Positions 54,982 to 64,000 of a stretch of DNA of 64,000 nt are shown piece after piece. The translations under genes and the position numbers were made by a program. The DNA is from Diphasiastrum complanatum (lineage: Eukaryota; Streptophyta; Lycopodiopsida; Lycopodiales; Lycopodiaceae): positions 11,545,245 to 11,609,244 of the forward strand of contig CM055102.1 in assembly GCA_029204225.1 (NCBI GenBank), in the 5' to 3' direction. The notes under the pieces are model-generated. The model was not told where the DNA came from. It made no database searches and was given only the letters and a program-made list of their open reading frames with translations. Within the stretch, counting starts at the first letter, position 1. Each line of letters opens with the position of its first letter.

Positions 54982-57140
54982 GGCTACTCTTCCTTCCTCT
55001 TGCCAGTTTTTGCTGTTCATTTTTTGAAACTTTAAGGGTTTCTGAACAACTGTAAGATTCCATGAATTGAAGCAACGGAAAAGTGACAGCCAGCCATATG
55101 AACAGGTTTGTTCAGCTTTACTGTGCTTATGGGGTAAAAGCATACCTCGAGCCACATGGGCTTTTCATATCAACTAACTTCTTTCTATCTTTCACTTAGA
55201 AAAGCCCTAGAATAGCTGGCTACGTGGCCCACTCAGCATTCAGGAGATGCCCCTCTCCATCGCTGCCCCTTTTCTCATGTACACACACATGGGAACGTGC
55301 ACACATGCACATTTTGTGTTCTCTCCACCTATTCATCAACATGCTTTGGTGATGAGTCAACATCGCAATCATATTTAATTACTTGAAGGGGAAAGGTCTC
55401 TTGGATAACATTGTTGAATTCAACTAGCCTTATATTTACTTATAAAATTGAATAAAAATATAAAACCAGGAAGCATGTGATATTTAATTTCGTATCAGCA
55501 GCAGCAGCAGGTGTAGCAACATACTGGTACTTTGGATGCAGCTTATTTGTGAGAAAGGGGCCCAGCTTTTTATTTTTATTTTTCATGATTTGTGTACATT
55601 CCATTAGCTTATTATGCTTCGGTTTAATGTTCTTTTTAATTGTGTTATCGAAATGAAACAATCGCATACATTTTTGCACAATCGCTTTAGTTTGAAATAT
55701 TCACATTGATTTCAATTAGAAAGGAAGCATATTTAAATTGCAAATTTTTCATGTTGGCGAGTTGATATTTCTTGAGTCACTCTAGGACTTATCATTGCCA
55801 CTGCCATTAGTAAATAATGATTAATGGCAAAAAGTGGTGGGTAAGTTGTGGAAGGGGTATTTGGAGAAAAAAATTAATAGATGACAAATCTTGCTTGTAT
55901 GATGACAAGGCAATCCTGAGCATACTGAGAGAGCAAGAATGTGCACGTGTCAAACCTTAAAAATGATGAGAAAAAAAAGGTCAATGTCAAGGAAGGGATA
56001 GTGAGGGAAATTTCGGAGGATGAAAAAGGAAAGGTTTCCACCTGTAAGTGATGATCGACATGGGAATTTGAATGACCAAGGGACATAACTATTGAATTGT
56101 GCATCAAGAAAAGCATTACCAACCAAAATAAACAATTTTTTCTCTCTGTCATAAGGGAGTTTTGCTATTCAATATGATTTAGAGTGTTTAGAGCTTGTCT
56201 TCAACTAGTCTTTCCAGTTGGAAACTTGTTCTTGCTATGAACCTTAGTCTTGATTTACAATTCCACCAAATCCAAAAAATGAAAAAAGACTTCTTGACAC
56301 TTTGATGATGTCCACAATATGGCGTTACGTAGTCATTCTGAAACTTTATTTCATCAAGAAGACACAATCAATTTGGGTTTTGATTCAAGTCGAAAGTTTC
56401 ACGTAAATTTAGTTGATTGTGCTAGCATAGCTAGGTAGGGACTCCAATGAATTGAAAGCCTCTTAACTCCGATAAAAAAAAACGTTGCTCAATTGCTTCT
56501 TTTGCTTCACGCTTGTTCTGTTGATGTCTATCTAGGATTTGGCATTATTTAGATTCTAATAAAGGTTGATTTCATTCCACCAAAAAATATAGTCACTTTT
56601 TATACCAAATAAAGGAAAATGCTCTCGAAAAGAGTTGCTTGAGATTAAGAAATTTATACAATGCAAAAAATAAGTCAAGGCACTCTAATGTCATGTTGAT
56701 TGAAGAATTTGCGAGGGTGAGTTGGCAAATGGGCCATTTCCAAATTTCCTAGCATTTCTACTCAGCGAAATGTTTGAAAGGACTAAAATTATGGCAAAAT
56801 TTGCCAAGCTAGAATTTTAGAGTCGATGAAGTCTAGATCATCAAGGACGAGGTTCTCTTAGTTAATAAGTTTGAATCTCACGTGACAACAAACCATTATG
56901 GGATATTGCATAAAAGAACATGTGACATTTCACCTCCAACATTGCATATCAAACATTTGAGGAATTGAGATTTTTATACTTGCATCTTAAAGAGATGGCT
57001 TGTTGCATGCTTGACTCTAAGAGAGAGAGGATCTTAAACTTAGCTACTTGATTTTTTCCATACTTTTGTTTTTAGCTTGCCATTGTTTACATGTATGATT
57101 GGTGTCTCGTTTGGCATTTAACCAAGTGAAGGTGAATTCT
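54982..57140. other. Gene-free region after the NIPA gene
   Basis: AT-rich with a CAG x4 run near 55497-55509. Open frames at 55440-55679 and 55874-56152 show no family resemblance. No gene supported. Confidence 0.5.
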
Positions 57141-57221
57141 TTGCTTTTGGTGAGTACACCGCGGAATATAAAGTTATGTCGAATTTGGCTTGAGTTTTGA
57201 AGCACATTTTGATTTGGTAGG

Positions 57222-57785
57222 TTGAGAAGTTTGAGAGCATATCAATGCCATTGTGTTGCATGGAGTCACTTTAAGAAATTGGGTTATTTTATGGAAAGGC
57301 CTAGAAAGTATGTTAAATTTAGTTTGACTAAGGGTGTACATAGAATTTTGAAAAAAGTTTTTGCCTTCTCTGATCATCAAACACTCCTATATCTCATCAA
57401 CAAGACTTGTGCAACCGGTCGTATTACTCGATGGATCCTATTACTGCGAGAATTTGAGTTTAGGATCGTGGTTCGAAAGGGAGTTCAATGTTTTTTGGTA
57501 GACCATCTATCTCGAATCCCTAATCTACCAACTCCAGATCAAGGTGTCAACGATGATTCACCCGATGCCATCTTATTTCAAGTTTACTCTACACTCATTT
57601 GGGCCAAAGAAATCACAGAATATTTAACTTTAGGACAGATGGATCCATCCTTATCTAAACTCGAACAATGTGCGTTGGTCCTCAAAACCAAACCTTATAC
57701 GTTAATTGCAGGCCAACTTTACAAGCAAGGGTTGGATGAAATTATCCGACGTTGTCTTATTGGTTGTGATATCTCTCACTCATAA
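57222..57785 (+). pseudogene. gypsy E RNase H C-terminus and linker
   Basis: A 187-residue open frame: RITRWILLLREFEFRIVVRK, VDHLSRIPNLPTP, then KTKPYTLIAGQLYKQGLDEI. Before residue 45 the frame does not match RNase H, and the first half of the domain is lost or shifted. Confidence 0.75.
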
Positions 57786-58800
57786 AGGTGTTGGAGCAGG
57801 TCATTTCTCTTTCGAAATGACTGCTAAGAAAATTCTCTTGGTAGGATTTTGGTGGCCAACTCTCTTTAAGGATACACACACTTATACTAAGGCCTATGAT
57901 GTTTGTCAACGAACAAAACGATTTTAAAACATCGACTACATGCCTTTACATCCTGTCACAACTGAACAAGCTTTTCAGAAATGGGAAATTGATTATGTTG
58001 GACCCATTAGTCCCGCTGCTAGACACACTCAATCATCATATATCGTAGTAGCTACGGACTATTGTACCAAATGGGCTGAAGCAAGAGCTGTTCGCAATGC
58101 TCGCGCTCGTTCTACCGCAAAATTTCTCTATGAACATGTTATCGTTTGTTTCAGATGTCCTCTAGAACTTATCAGAGATAGGGGTACACATTTTCTTAAC
58201 TTTGTCATAGCAGATCTACTTTCCAAATTTTTTGTGGCACATCGCAAAAGTTTCCCGTATTATCCATGATGCAATGGCTAGACAAAATCCACAAATAAAA
58301 TCTTATGTGGTGTTCTCACCAAAACCGTCGAGTCCAGCCGATCTGATTGAGAACTAAAACTTCATGCTGCTCTATGGGCCTACCGCACTACCCCAAAGCG
58401 AGCCACAGGCTTAACACCTTTTCAGCTAGTATATGTCCAAAAAGCCGTTGTGCTTGTCGAATTCCATATTCCGTCCCTTCGAGTAGCCTATAATCTCGAG
58501 CTAGATACTCGACAGATTCTAGCAAACAAATTATTTCATCTGGAATAACTGTGTGAAACATGTCGGCCATGCTCAACAAGTCCACAAACGTTGACAAAAG
58601 GCATGGCATGATCGATTCTTAAAACTCCAAGTCGGAGATAAGGTCCTGTTATACCAAGCCAAAGCATTTAAAGGAAAACTCAAATTTTCTGGCCAAGGAC
58701 CTTATATCATTCAAAAGATATTTGCCCTTGAATATGTCCAACTCCAAACCCTACAAGGCGATATTTTAGACACTATGGTCAATGAGAGCAGACTTAGAAA
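57770..58800 (+). pseudogene. gypsy E integrase, catalytic Glu replaced
   Basis: The zinc domain reads HKGVGAGHFSFEMTAKKILL and CQRTKRF; the core reads WEIDYVGPISPAARHTQ (first D) and CPLELIRDRGTHF (second D). The expected QAESTNK block reads stop-TKSTNK at about 58277-58295, so the catalytic Glu is a Lys. Beyond it [20 protein letters not shown] and C-terminal scraps continue to about 58800. Confidence 0.8.
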
Positions 58801-58839
58801 GTACAATGAGCCTTGTTTTTATCTTGATATGTATTAGTT

Positions 58840-59640
58840 GCTTTATTTTTTCACTGTCTGCTTGCCATTTCAACAATTTTTTTGGTGTGTTTTCTTGTTT
58901 CAGAACATCAAGATATCATCAGATCAGGCATACAATCAGTATTTTTCTATACTACCACAAGAATCATTCTTTTCTAGAAATTTTGTTTCACAATCACATC
59001 AGATAGAATTTGCCCAACACCTTTTTTAGTATGCACGATTCATTTATTACCTCCATGAATTCTATCTCAGAGACAAACTTTTCAGAAATAGAAAAAATTA
59101 TTTTTTTGCATCAGATCCTCACTGACAAAATTTGTATATAATTCGCTGAGCCTCAAAATCACTTCCACGATTTCTCTATCATATCTGCGAATTTTGATCA
59201 GACCAATTTTTGTACTGTCAACCATTTTTGGTCATTTTTGTACAAAAAATCACTTATAGAAACTCACCGGCCCTAAAAGCAGTGCCTCAAAATTCGCGAA
59301 CCTCACTAGGAAATCGTGGGCACTAAGGACAATTTCTTGGAGAAGTTACGATTTCTTGTTCAAAAAAGTCTATATATAGGCCTCAACCATCCTCTCCACG
59401 AGTTCATTCTAGATTTCTGCTCAAGAGTTCATGGTGAAATTTTCAAACATTTTCAAAATTTCCAAAACCATCTAGAATCATTGCTACCATGGCCTCTCGC
59501 GACATGTCACTCTCACTTCATCGTCGTAAGGCCCCTAAGCTTTATTCGGGCGACATTTTCTTGATTTCCATCAAGAATTATATTGAAACACTCATCCTAG
59601 CCAAGGATATTGTTACTAAAATTCCGATAGAATCTAGTGC
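58840..59640 (+). other. LTR-like region with TATA and short gag-like ORF
   Basis: TCTATATATAGG near 59369-59380 is followed by an ATG at 59489 opening MASRDMSLSLHRRKAPKLYS. This could be the LTR promoter and start of an element ORF. The frame is interrupted near 59640, where a different repeat begins. No LTR borders were confirmed. Confidence 0.35.
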
Positions 59641-60031
59641 AGTATGCAGATCACATCACACAATCACCATAGCCACTCCTTACAAGCTCTCAAAGATGGC
59701 ACAACAAAAGTTAATAGATTACAAAGAAACACTGTACATATAGAGTATTTACAAACTGCATGAAAAGGCAGGTGTCCTAAAATTGGCCTACCACCTGTCA
59801 AACTAAGGTCGGGCCCAATATGGCCAAATTCGACCGACAAACTTGGGACATGCCCCCAAGTATAGCAAGTACTGTAAATAACTCTGTACAGGCTAATTCT
59901 TCCTATGTGTGGCTACCCGGCTAGCCCAAGTAGTCGTCTACGGGATCAGTGTCCGATCAATATATCCTAATGGGTCACGTCTTGATCACAACCATATATA
60001 GTAAACCAAATAAACTATACGCTAATTACAT

Positions 60032-60085
60032 CATCACATTTAGAGCTTATACTAATGAATCAGATCACAAACTGATTTCTAACTC
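60032..60085. repeat. 55-bp direct repeat, copy 1
   Basis: Matches 62701-62754 with about two mismatches. Confidence 0.9.
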
Positions 60086-62700
60086 TCTCCCTTAAGCTCA
60101 AATGTGATAAGAGTGAAAAACAATATATTGCAACAACGTCTAGAGTGTCCAAAAGATGTTATGCATATCCCTGCTACCATATACTTGACTCACACTCAAG
60201 CACACTGACAAACCACCAGGTTTGACCACAAAGTATCAAGCAAACACAATGCTCATATAGAGAGTCTAACATACTCTCGACCAACTGACTCATCCCCAAT
60301 CCGACTTGAATACAAGTGGACCACATGAGCGACATGGCTCAAACTGAAGAAATTCCACTGCCACCATGAGACTTACATCCTCCATCTAGCTAGGCTGACA
60401 TCCTATCAGACACTTACAAGCACAGACCTGTAAAGCTGACATACATGAGTTACTGAGTCTCAACATGAGGGAATCTTACTGCCACCATAAGACTATACCC
60501 TCACTAGATAGACAGCTAGTAGACAATGACAAGTCAATGAACATAAAATGACTACTATGCTTCTGACGTAGCAAATGCACAACCACATACAACTCCGACT
60601 CAAATCTAGACTTCCGTGACAAGACAACATGCAAGCCCACACACACTCATGCAAACCAACACGAATGATAAAGCGTCAAATACATGACCAAGGCCTACTC
60701 ATAAGTGGTATCCTATCGTACCAACACCTGTGCCACCTGTAGATCCGCTGCTACACCACTGGTCACCAAATCAGGTCCTCAACCATGGCCTGCACCTTTA
60801 CCAAGATGCTCTCATGTCCAAGCATATCACATAGATGTCCTCATACATCATCCAAGATCAACCATCTCGAACCAATGAATGCTCCAAGCCTCATCCCTGA
60901 CATCCTCTCCAATAAGTCTTGAAAGCTGATCCTCATCCATTCCCCATGCTCCAAGTACAAGAGTCTACCAAGGACTCAATGAATGAATGTACACAAACCT
61001 CACCATAGGCTATACTTGAGTAGCTCACCCACCTTCCAGAGATACTGATGATGATCTGTCTGTCCTACATCCCATGCTTGACGTTGTCAACTTTGATTTG
61101 ACCAGTCTATAGGCCTCCCACCGAGGAGCCTATCTCCCCACAACATCCATCATAGCGTCCAAGCCAAAGCAAATGCAAACTAGATCCACTATCGTGATGA
61201 ACTATTCAGGTAGGAAAGATCCAGAACCCTGTACCTTGTACCATCTGATCACCAAGTATTCATTACGTGCTGATACCTCCCCAAGAATCTGTCCACCTAT
61301 AGTGCAACTAGACTCCAACTGGATCTAACCAAAAGCTGCATCCTGCTTACCAAATAATGATGGATAGAAACAACATGTGATGCCAACCTGGAGACTACCG
61401 TGCATATAATCATGCAGCTCACCTGATCACTCGCCAAAGTATCAGCTGTCACTCCCTGAGCAACCATCTCCATCCCTGCTGGCTCACAACCATGGGCATG
61501 CTAGATCCACATCACCCCGTAATGCTCTCCATTCCCTCAGGATATTTACCACCACAGGTACACTCCATGCCACCTACCTCCAAGTAGGCATGACCCATCC
61601 CTAGGTCATCACATGATGCACCAGCTGAAGAACATCGTCCATACATCAAATGACATATCATATCTGAGCAACTGTAGCATCTCCCTGAGTGCCACCCCAA
61701 TGGACTCGTCATTCACATACTATGCTCACCTGATGTCTCCGATCCTGGTCACCATCCTGCTAGACAAGCCGAACTCCAAAGCATCACCTGCTCCACCTGG
61801 CTCCTAGCATCTGCTCACTCTCCCTAGCTATGTGTCACCTGACACCATGCCAACGCAAGCATATCCCTGAGTCGCCGCTCACGAGATCCCGAGACTGCTG
61901 TCTCCCTGATCATACTGAGGTATATGGCTCTGAGTGACTCCCTCTAGGCTTATCCATGATCTCACCACCTGAGAATCTGCACCATGAAATTTTTTTTTGG
62001 CTATGGTGATTCCAAAAGGGTTTCTGTGGCTGCCTACTCCTTTTCTGATCTCGCGCTCTCTCTTCTCTATGCCTGTCCGCGGCCACTGGAGATTCTCTTG
62101 GCAGTAGTAGGGCGCCCACCATTAGCCTTTCACAGCTCCAAAATAGGTCTACCATGGAGAAAGATCCAGCTCTTTCAGGCTGTAAACCCTAGCCCCGTGA
62201 GGAAGAAGAGTTCTTGGGCATTTCTTAGGCTTTCCCTGAGCTTCCACTTGCAGCCTCCTGCTCCACTGAGGTCGCCCTACCTCAAGTGTTCTAATGCAAT
62301 TTAAGGCTCTTCAATTGGTGTTCAATTGCTCGCTAACAGTCTGTTTTTTTGAGAAAGCCTTCAATAGCTCATATAATTTGAAAATTTCACAATTCTCTCA
62401 GATTTCCACCCAATCTGCCCTTGTAAATTGCCATGGCTCTCTGTCACTGCTCTTTGCATAGCCATGCAAGCCCCGTTGCGCCAAACGGTTGTCCACACAG
62501 TGAATATCGTAGCCAACATCGATGATTTCCCCGAAACCACCGAAACTACAAGTTTCTCCGTGAATTTTTCCTATAATCCATATATGATGATCGTTCTGAT
62601 CTTCCTTGAAGCTCCGATCGAAGGAACTTTGTTGTCTCATGCCATCCAGACTGCTGATACTTCGTATGGAGTCCTCTCTCCTGAGACGCTCCGAGTGCTA

Positions 62701-62754
62701 TCATCACATTTAGAGCTTATAATAATGAATCAGATCACAAGCTGATTTCTAACT
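62701..62754. repeat. 55-bp direct repeat, copy 2
   Basis: Matches 60032-60085 with about two mismatches. Retroelement coding sequence of gypsy F begins about 20 bp further on. Confidence 0.9.
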
Positions 62755-62773
62755 TAACCTTGGGTTTGATCTG

Positions 62774-64000
62774 ATGTATTTCACGGATCAACAGAGCAAG
62801 AGTTTGGTCCGAGCAGCCTACTCCACTTATTCAGATGAGTTCCAAACATTTTGGATCATGTCTAAGTCTGATGCAGATGATGAGGATACAGATGGCGAAT
62901 TCGAAAAATATGAACAAGAATTTGGTGATAAAGACCAGGCAGACAACAAGAATAAATTCGTGGAGTTAGCCATACGTGAAATTCATGGCCATACCTAGGC
63001 CAGTATAATAGAAGATATAATTCTGCCTGATTCTACAGAGGTAATTGAACTTGCACTTGGAAAATTTGTGCATGTTTCTAAGTCCCTTGGAGAGACAGAA
63101 TTAGCAAAATTTACTGAGCTATTGAAAGAGTACCAAGATGTATTTGCATGGTCACTTGAATCCCTCCGAAATTTGGCGAGCACCACATTGATCTTAAAGA
63201 GGATGTTGTTCCTGTTCGACAAAGACAATATCGTCTCAATCCAAAGTACTCTCTGATGGTAAAAGACGAACTTAACAAGCACCTTAAGGCATGTATTATC
63301 TATCTCGTCTTAAGTAGTGAATGGGTATCTCCTATTGTTGTAGTTCCAAAGAAGAAGTCTGGCAAGATTCGAATTTGCCAGGATTTCAGGAAGCTAAGTG
63401 TTATTAAAAAAAAAGATCACCATGCATTAGCCTTCACAGATTTTATTTTAGACCAAGTTGCTAGACAAGAATGTTACAATTTCTGTGATGTCTCTTGGGA
63501 TGTATTCAAGTTGGAGTAAGGAAGGAGGATTGACCAAAGACTACTTTTACTATTGATTGGGGCACTTATGCCTACAATATAATGCCCTTAGGTCTTTGTA
63601 ATGCACCAGCTGCTTTCCAGAGAATTATGATGTTAATTTTCGCTGCTTTCCTAAGAACATTTCTCGAAATTTTCACTAATGATTTCCGTGTTTTTAGTAA
63701 TATCAAGACTCGTATATAGAAACTGAAGCTTACATTGCAGCGGTGTCGAGACACTTGTTTGTCACTTTAGCCCGAAAAATATTTTTTCGGTATGAGAGAA
63801 GGTATACTTCTGGGTGATAGGATATCTTGCAGAGGTACTGAAGTCGACAAAGATAAAGTCAAAGTCATATTGATACCAACAAATCTACATGAACTAAAGG
63901 TTTCTTAGGACATGTCAGTTATTATCGAAGATTTATCTAGAATCATGCCTATATTGTTGCAACTCTTACACAGTTACTTAAGAAGTATGTTGCTTATATT
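62774..64000 (+). pseudogene. Ty3/gypsy 'gypsy F': pre-RT region and reverse transcriptase, runs off the window
   Basis: An acidic stretch (SDADDEDTDGEFEKYEQEFG) precedes ELLKEYQDVFAWSLESL (63110-63165). RT follows: WVSPIVVVPKKKSGKIRICQ, DFRKLSVIKKKDHHALAFTD (63310-63450), and in shifted frames AYNIMPLGLCNAPAAFQRIM near 63570-63630 and LGHVSYYRRFI near 63910-63945. The catalytic YADD position is degenerate. Stops and shifts are frequent. Orientation and order differ from gypsy E, so it is a separate element. Confidence 0.8.

Larger units (their letters stand above)
57150..58830 (+). mobile_element. Ty3/gypsy 'gypsy E': RNase H, integrase and C-terminal region
   Basis: Plus-strand order RNase H, linker, integrase H2C2, core, C-terminal domain. 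RNase H end: DHQTLLYLINKTCATGRITR and FRIVVRKGVQCFLVDHLSRI (57370-57530). The strong match of this block to gypsy C (GRITRW) points to the same lineage. RT is not directly upstream. Stops and shifts are frequent. Confidence 0.8.
59640..62754 (-). mobile_element. Possible large non-coding LTR element (LARD-like)
   Basis: A roughly 55-bp segment (ATCATCACATTTAGAGCTTA and onward to TGATTTCTAAC) occurs at 60032-60085 and again at 62701-62754 in the same orientation. The left copy is followed by a TCTCTCCCTTAAGC stretch that reads as a purine-rich tract on the minus strand, a plausible polypurine tract. No retroelement protein motif was seen between 60100 and 62700. Similarity between the copies stops at 62701, so LTR borders are unclear. 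A recombined or truncated element is likely. Confidence 0.35.

Noticed and set aside
61910-62304. Overlapping 81- and 106-residue frames on opposite strands
   Set aside because: Higher GC keeps several frames open. No protein motif is seen, and the region is better explained as repeat DNA.
1-64000. CRISPR arrays, bacterial operons or an integrated bacterial or viral island
   Set aside because: No regularly spaced direct repeats with unique spacers, no prokaryotic gene order, and the coding parts are plant retroelements and two eukaryotic genes.

Overview
The window looks like nuclear DNA of a land plant. It is AT-rich, its one spliced gene has GT-AG introns, and most of the sequence is decayed Ty1/copia and Ty3/gypsy retrotransposons with hAT-type DNA transposons, a LINE and microsatellites. 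Very long transposon-filled introns and low gene density would suit a large genome such as a fern or another seedless plant, but that is a low-confidence inference. There are no bacterial features, rRNA genes or CRISPR arrays.

Only two apparently intact cellular genes were found. (1) A single-exon DPH4/DNAJC24-type J-protein at 5827-6702 (+), predicted to act in diphthamide synthesis on eEF2. It carries an unusually long insertion inside its CSL zinc-binding region. (2) A NIPA-family magnesium-transporter gene at 35284-54787 (+). I reconstruct nine coding exons totalling 1152 nt (383 codons plus stop). Intron 2 (9.3 kb) and intron 4 (6.2 kb) are swollen by nested elements, and intron 6 holds a hAT transposase remnant. 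A third cellular-type locus, a DUF4408/DUF761-like pseudogene (30621-31754, -), has stops and an internal 266-bp tandem duplication.

Layout: 1-4312 copia B (-, cut by the window edge, right LTR resolved). 4415-5343 LINE C-terminal fragment (+). 5633-5747 short tRNA-like insertion flanked by perfect 16-bp direct repeats. 5827-6702 DPH4. 6703-9480 no gene. 9490-19070 gypsy B (+), into which copia A (-, 13627-18214, two LTRs) has inserted. 19071-20313 copia F gag plus LTR (-). 20314-22839 unassigned. 22840-25000+ copia E and copia D remnants (+). 25100-30600 no convincing gene. 30621-31754 DUF4408/DUF761 pseudogene. 31760-35283 AT-rich and microsatellite DNA. 35284-54787 NIPA gene containing hAT MITE 1, copia C, gypsy C, hAT MITE 2, an LTR-like block, a GAACCGT foldback element, copia G, a chromovirus fragment and a hAT transposase remnant. 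54788-57140 no gene. 57150-58830 gypsy E (+). 58840-62754 LTR-like and LARD-like DNA. 62774-64000 gypsy F RT (+, runs off the window).

No new cellular system is visible. The observations most worth following are the split zinc-binding motif in DPH4, the 16-bp-repeat-flanked tRNA-like insertion, the hAT MITE with exact 8-bp target duplication, a conserved uncharacterised post-integrase ORF shared by two gypsy elements on opposite strands, a W-box-like repeat cluster in the copia A LTR, and three independent tandem duplications of about 270-340 bp.
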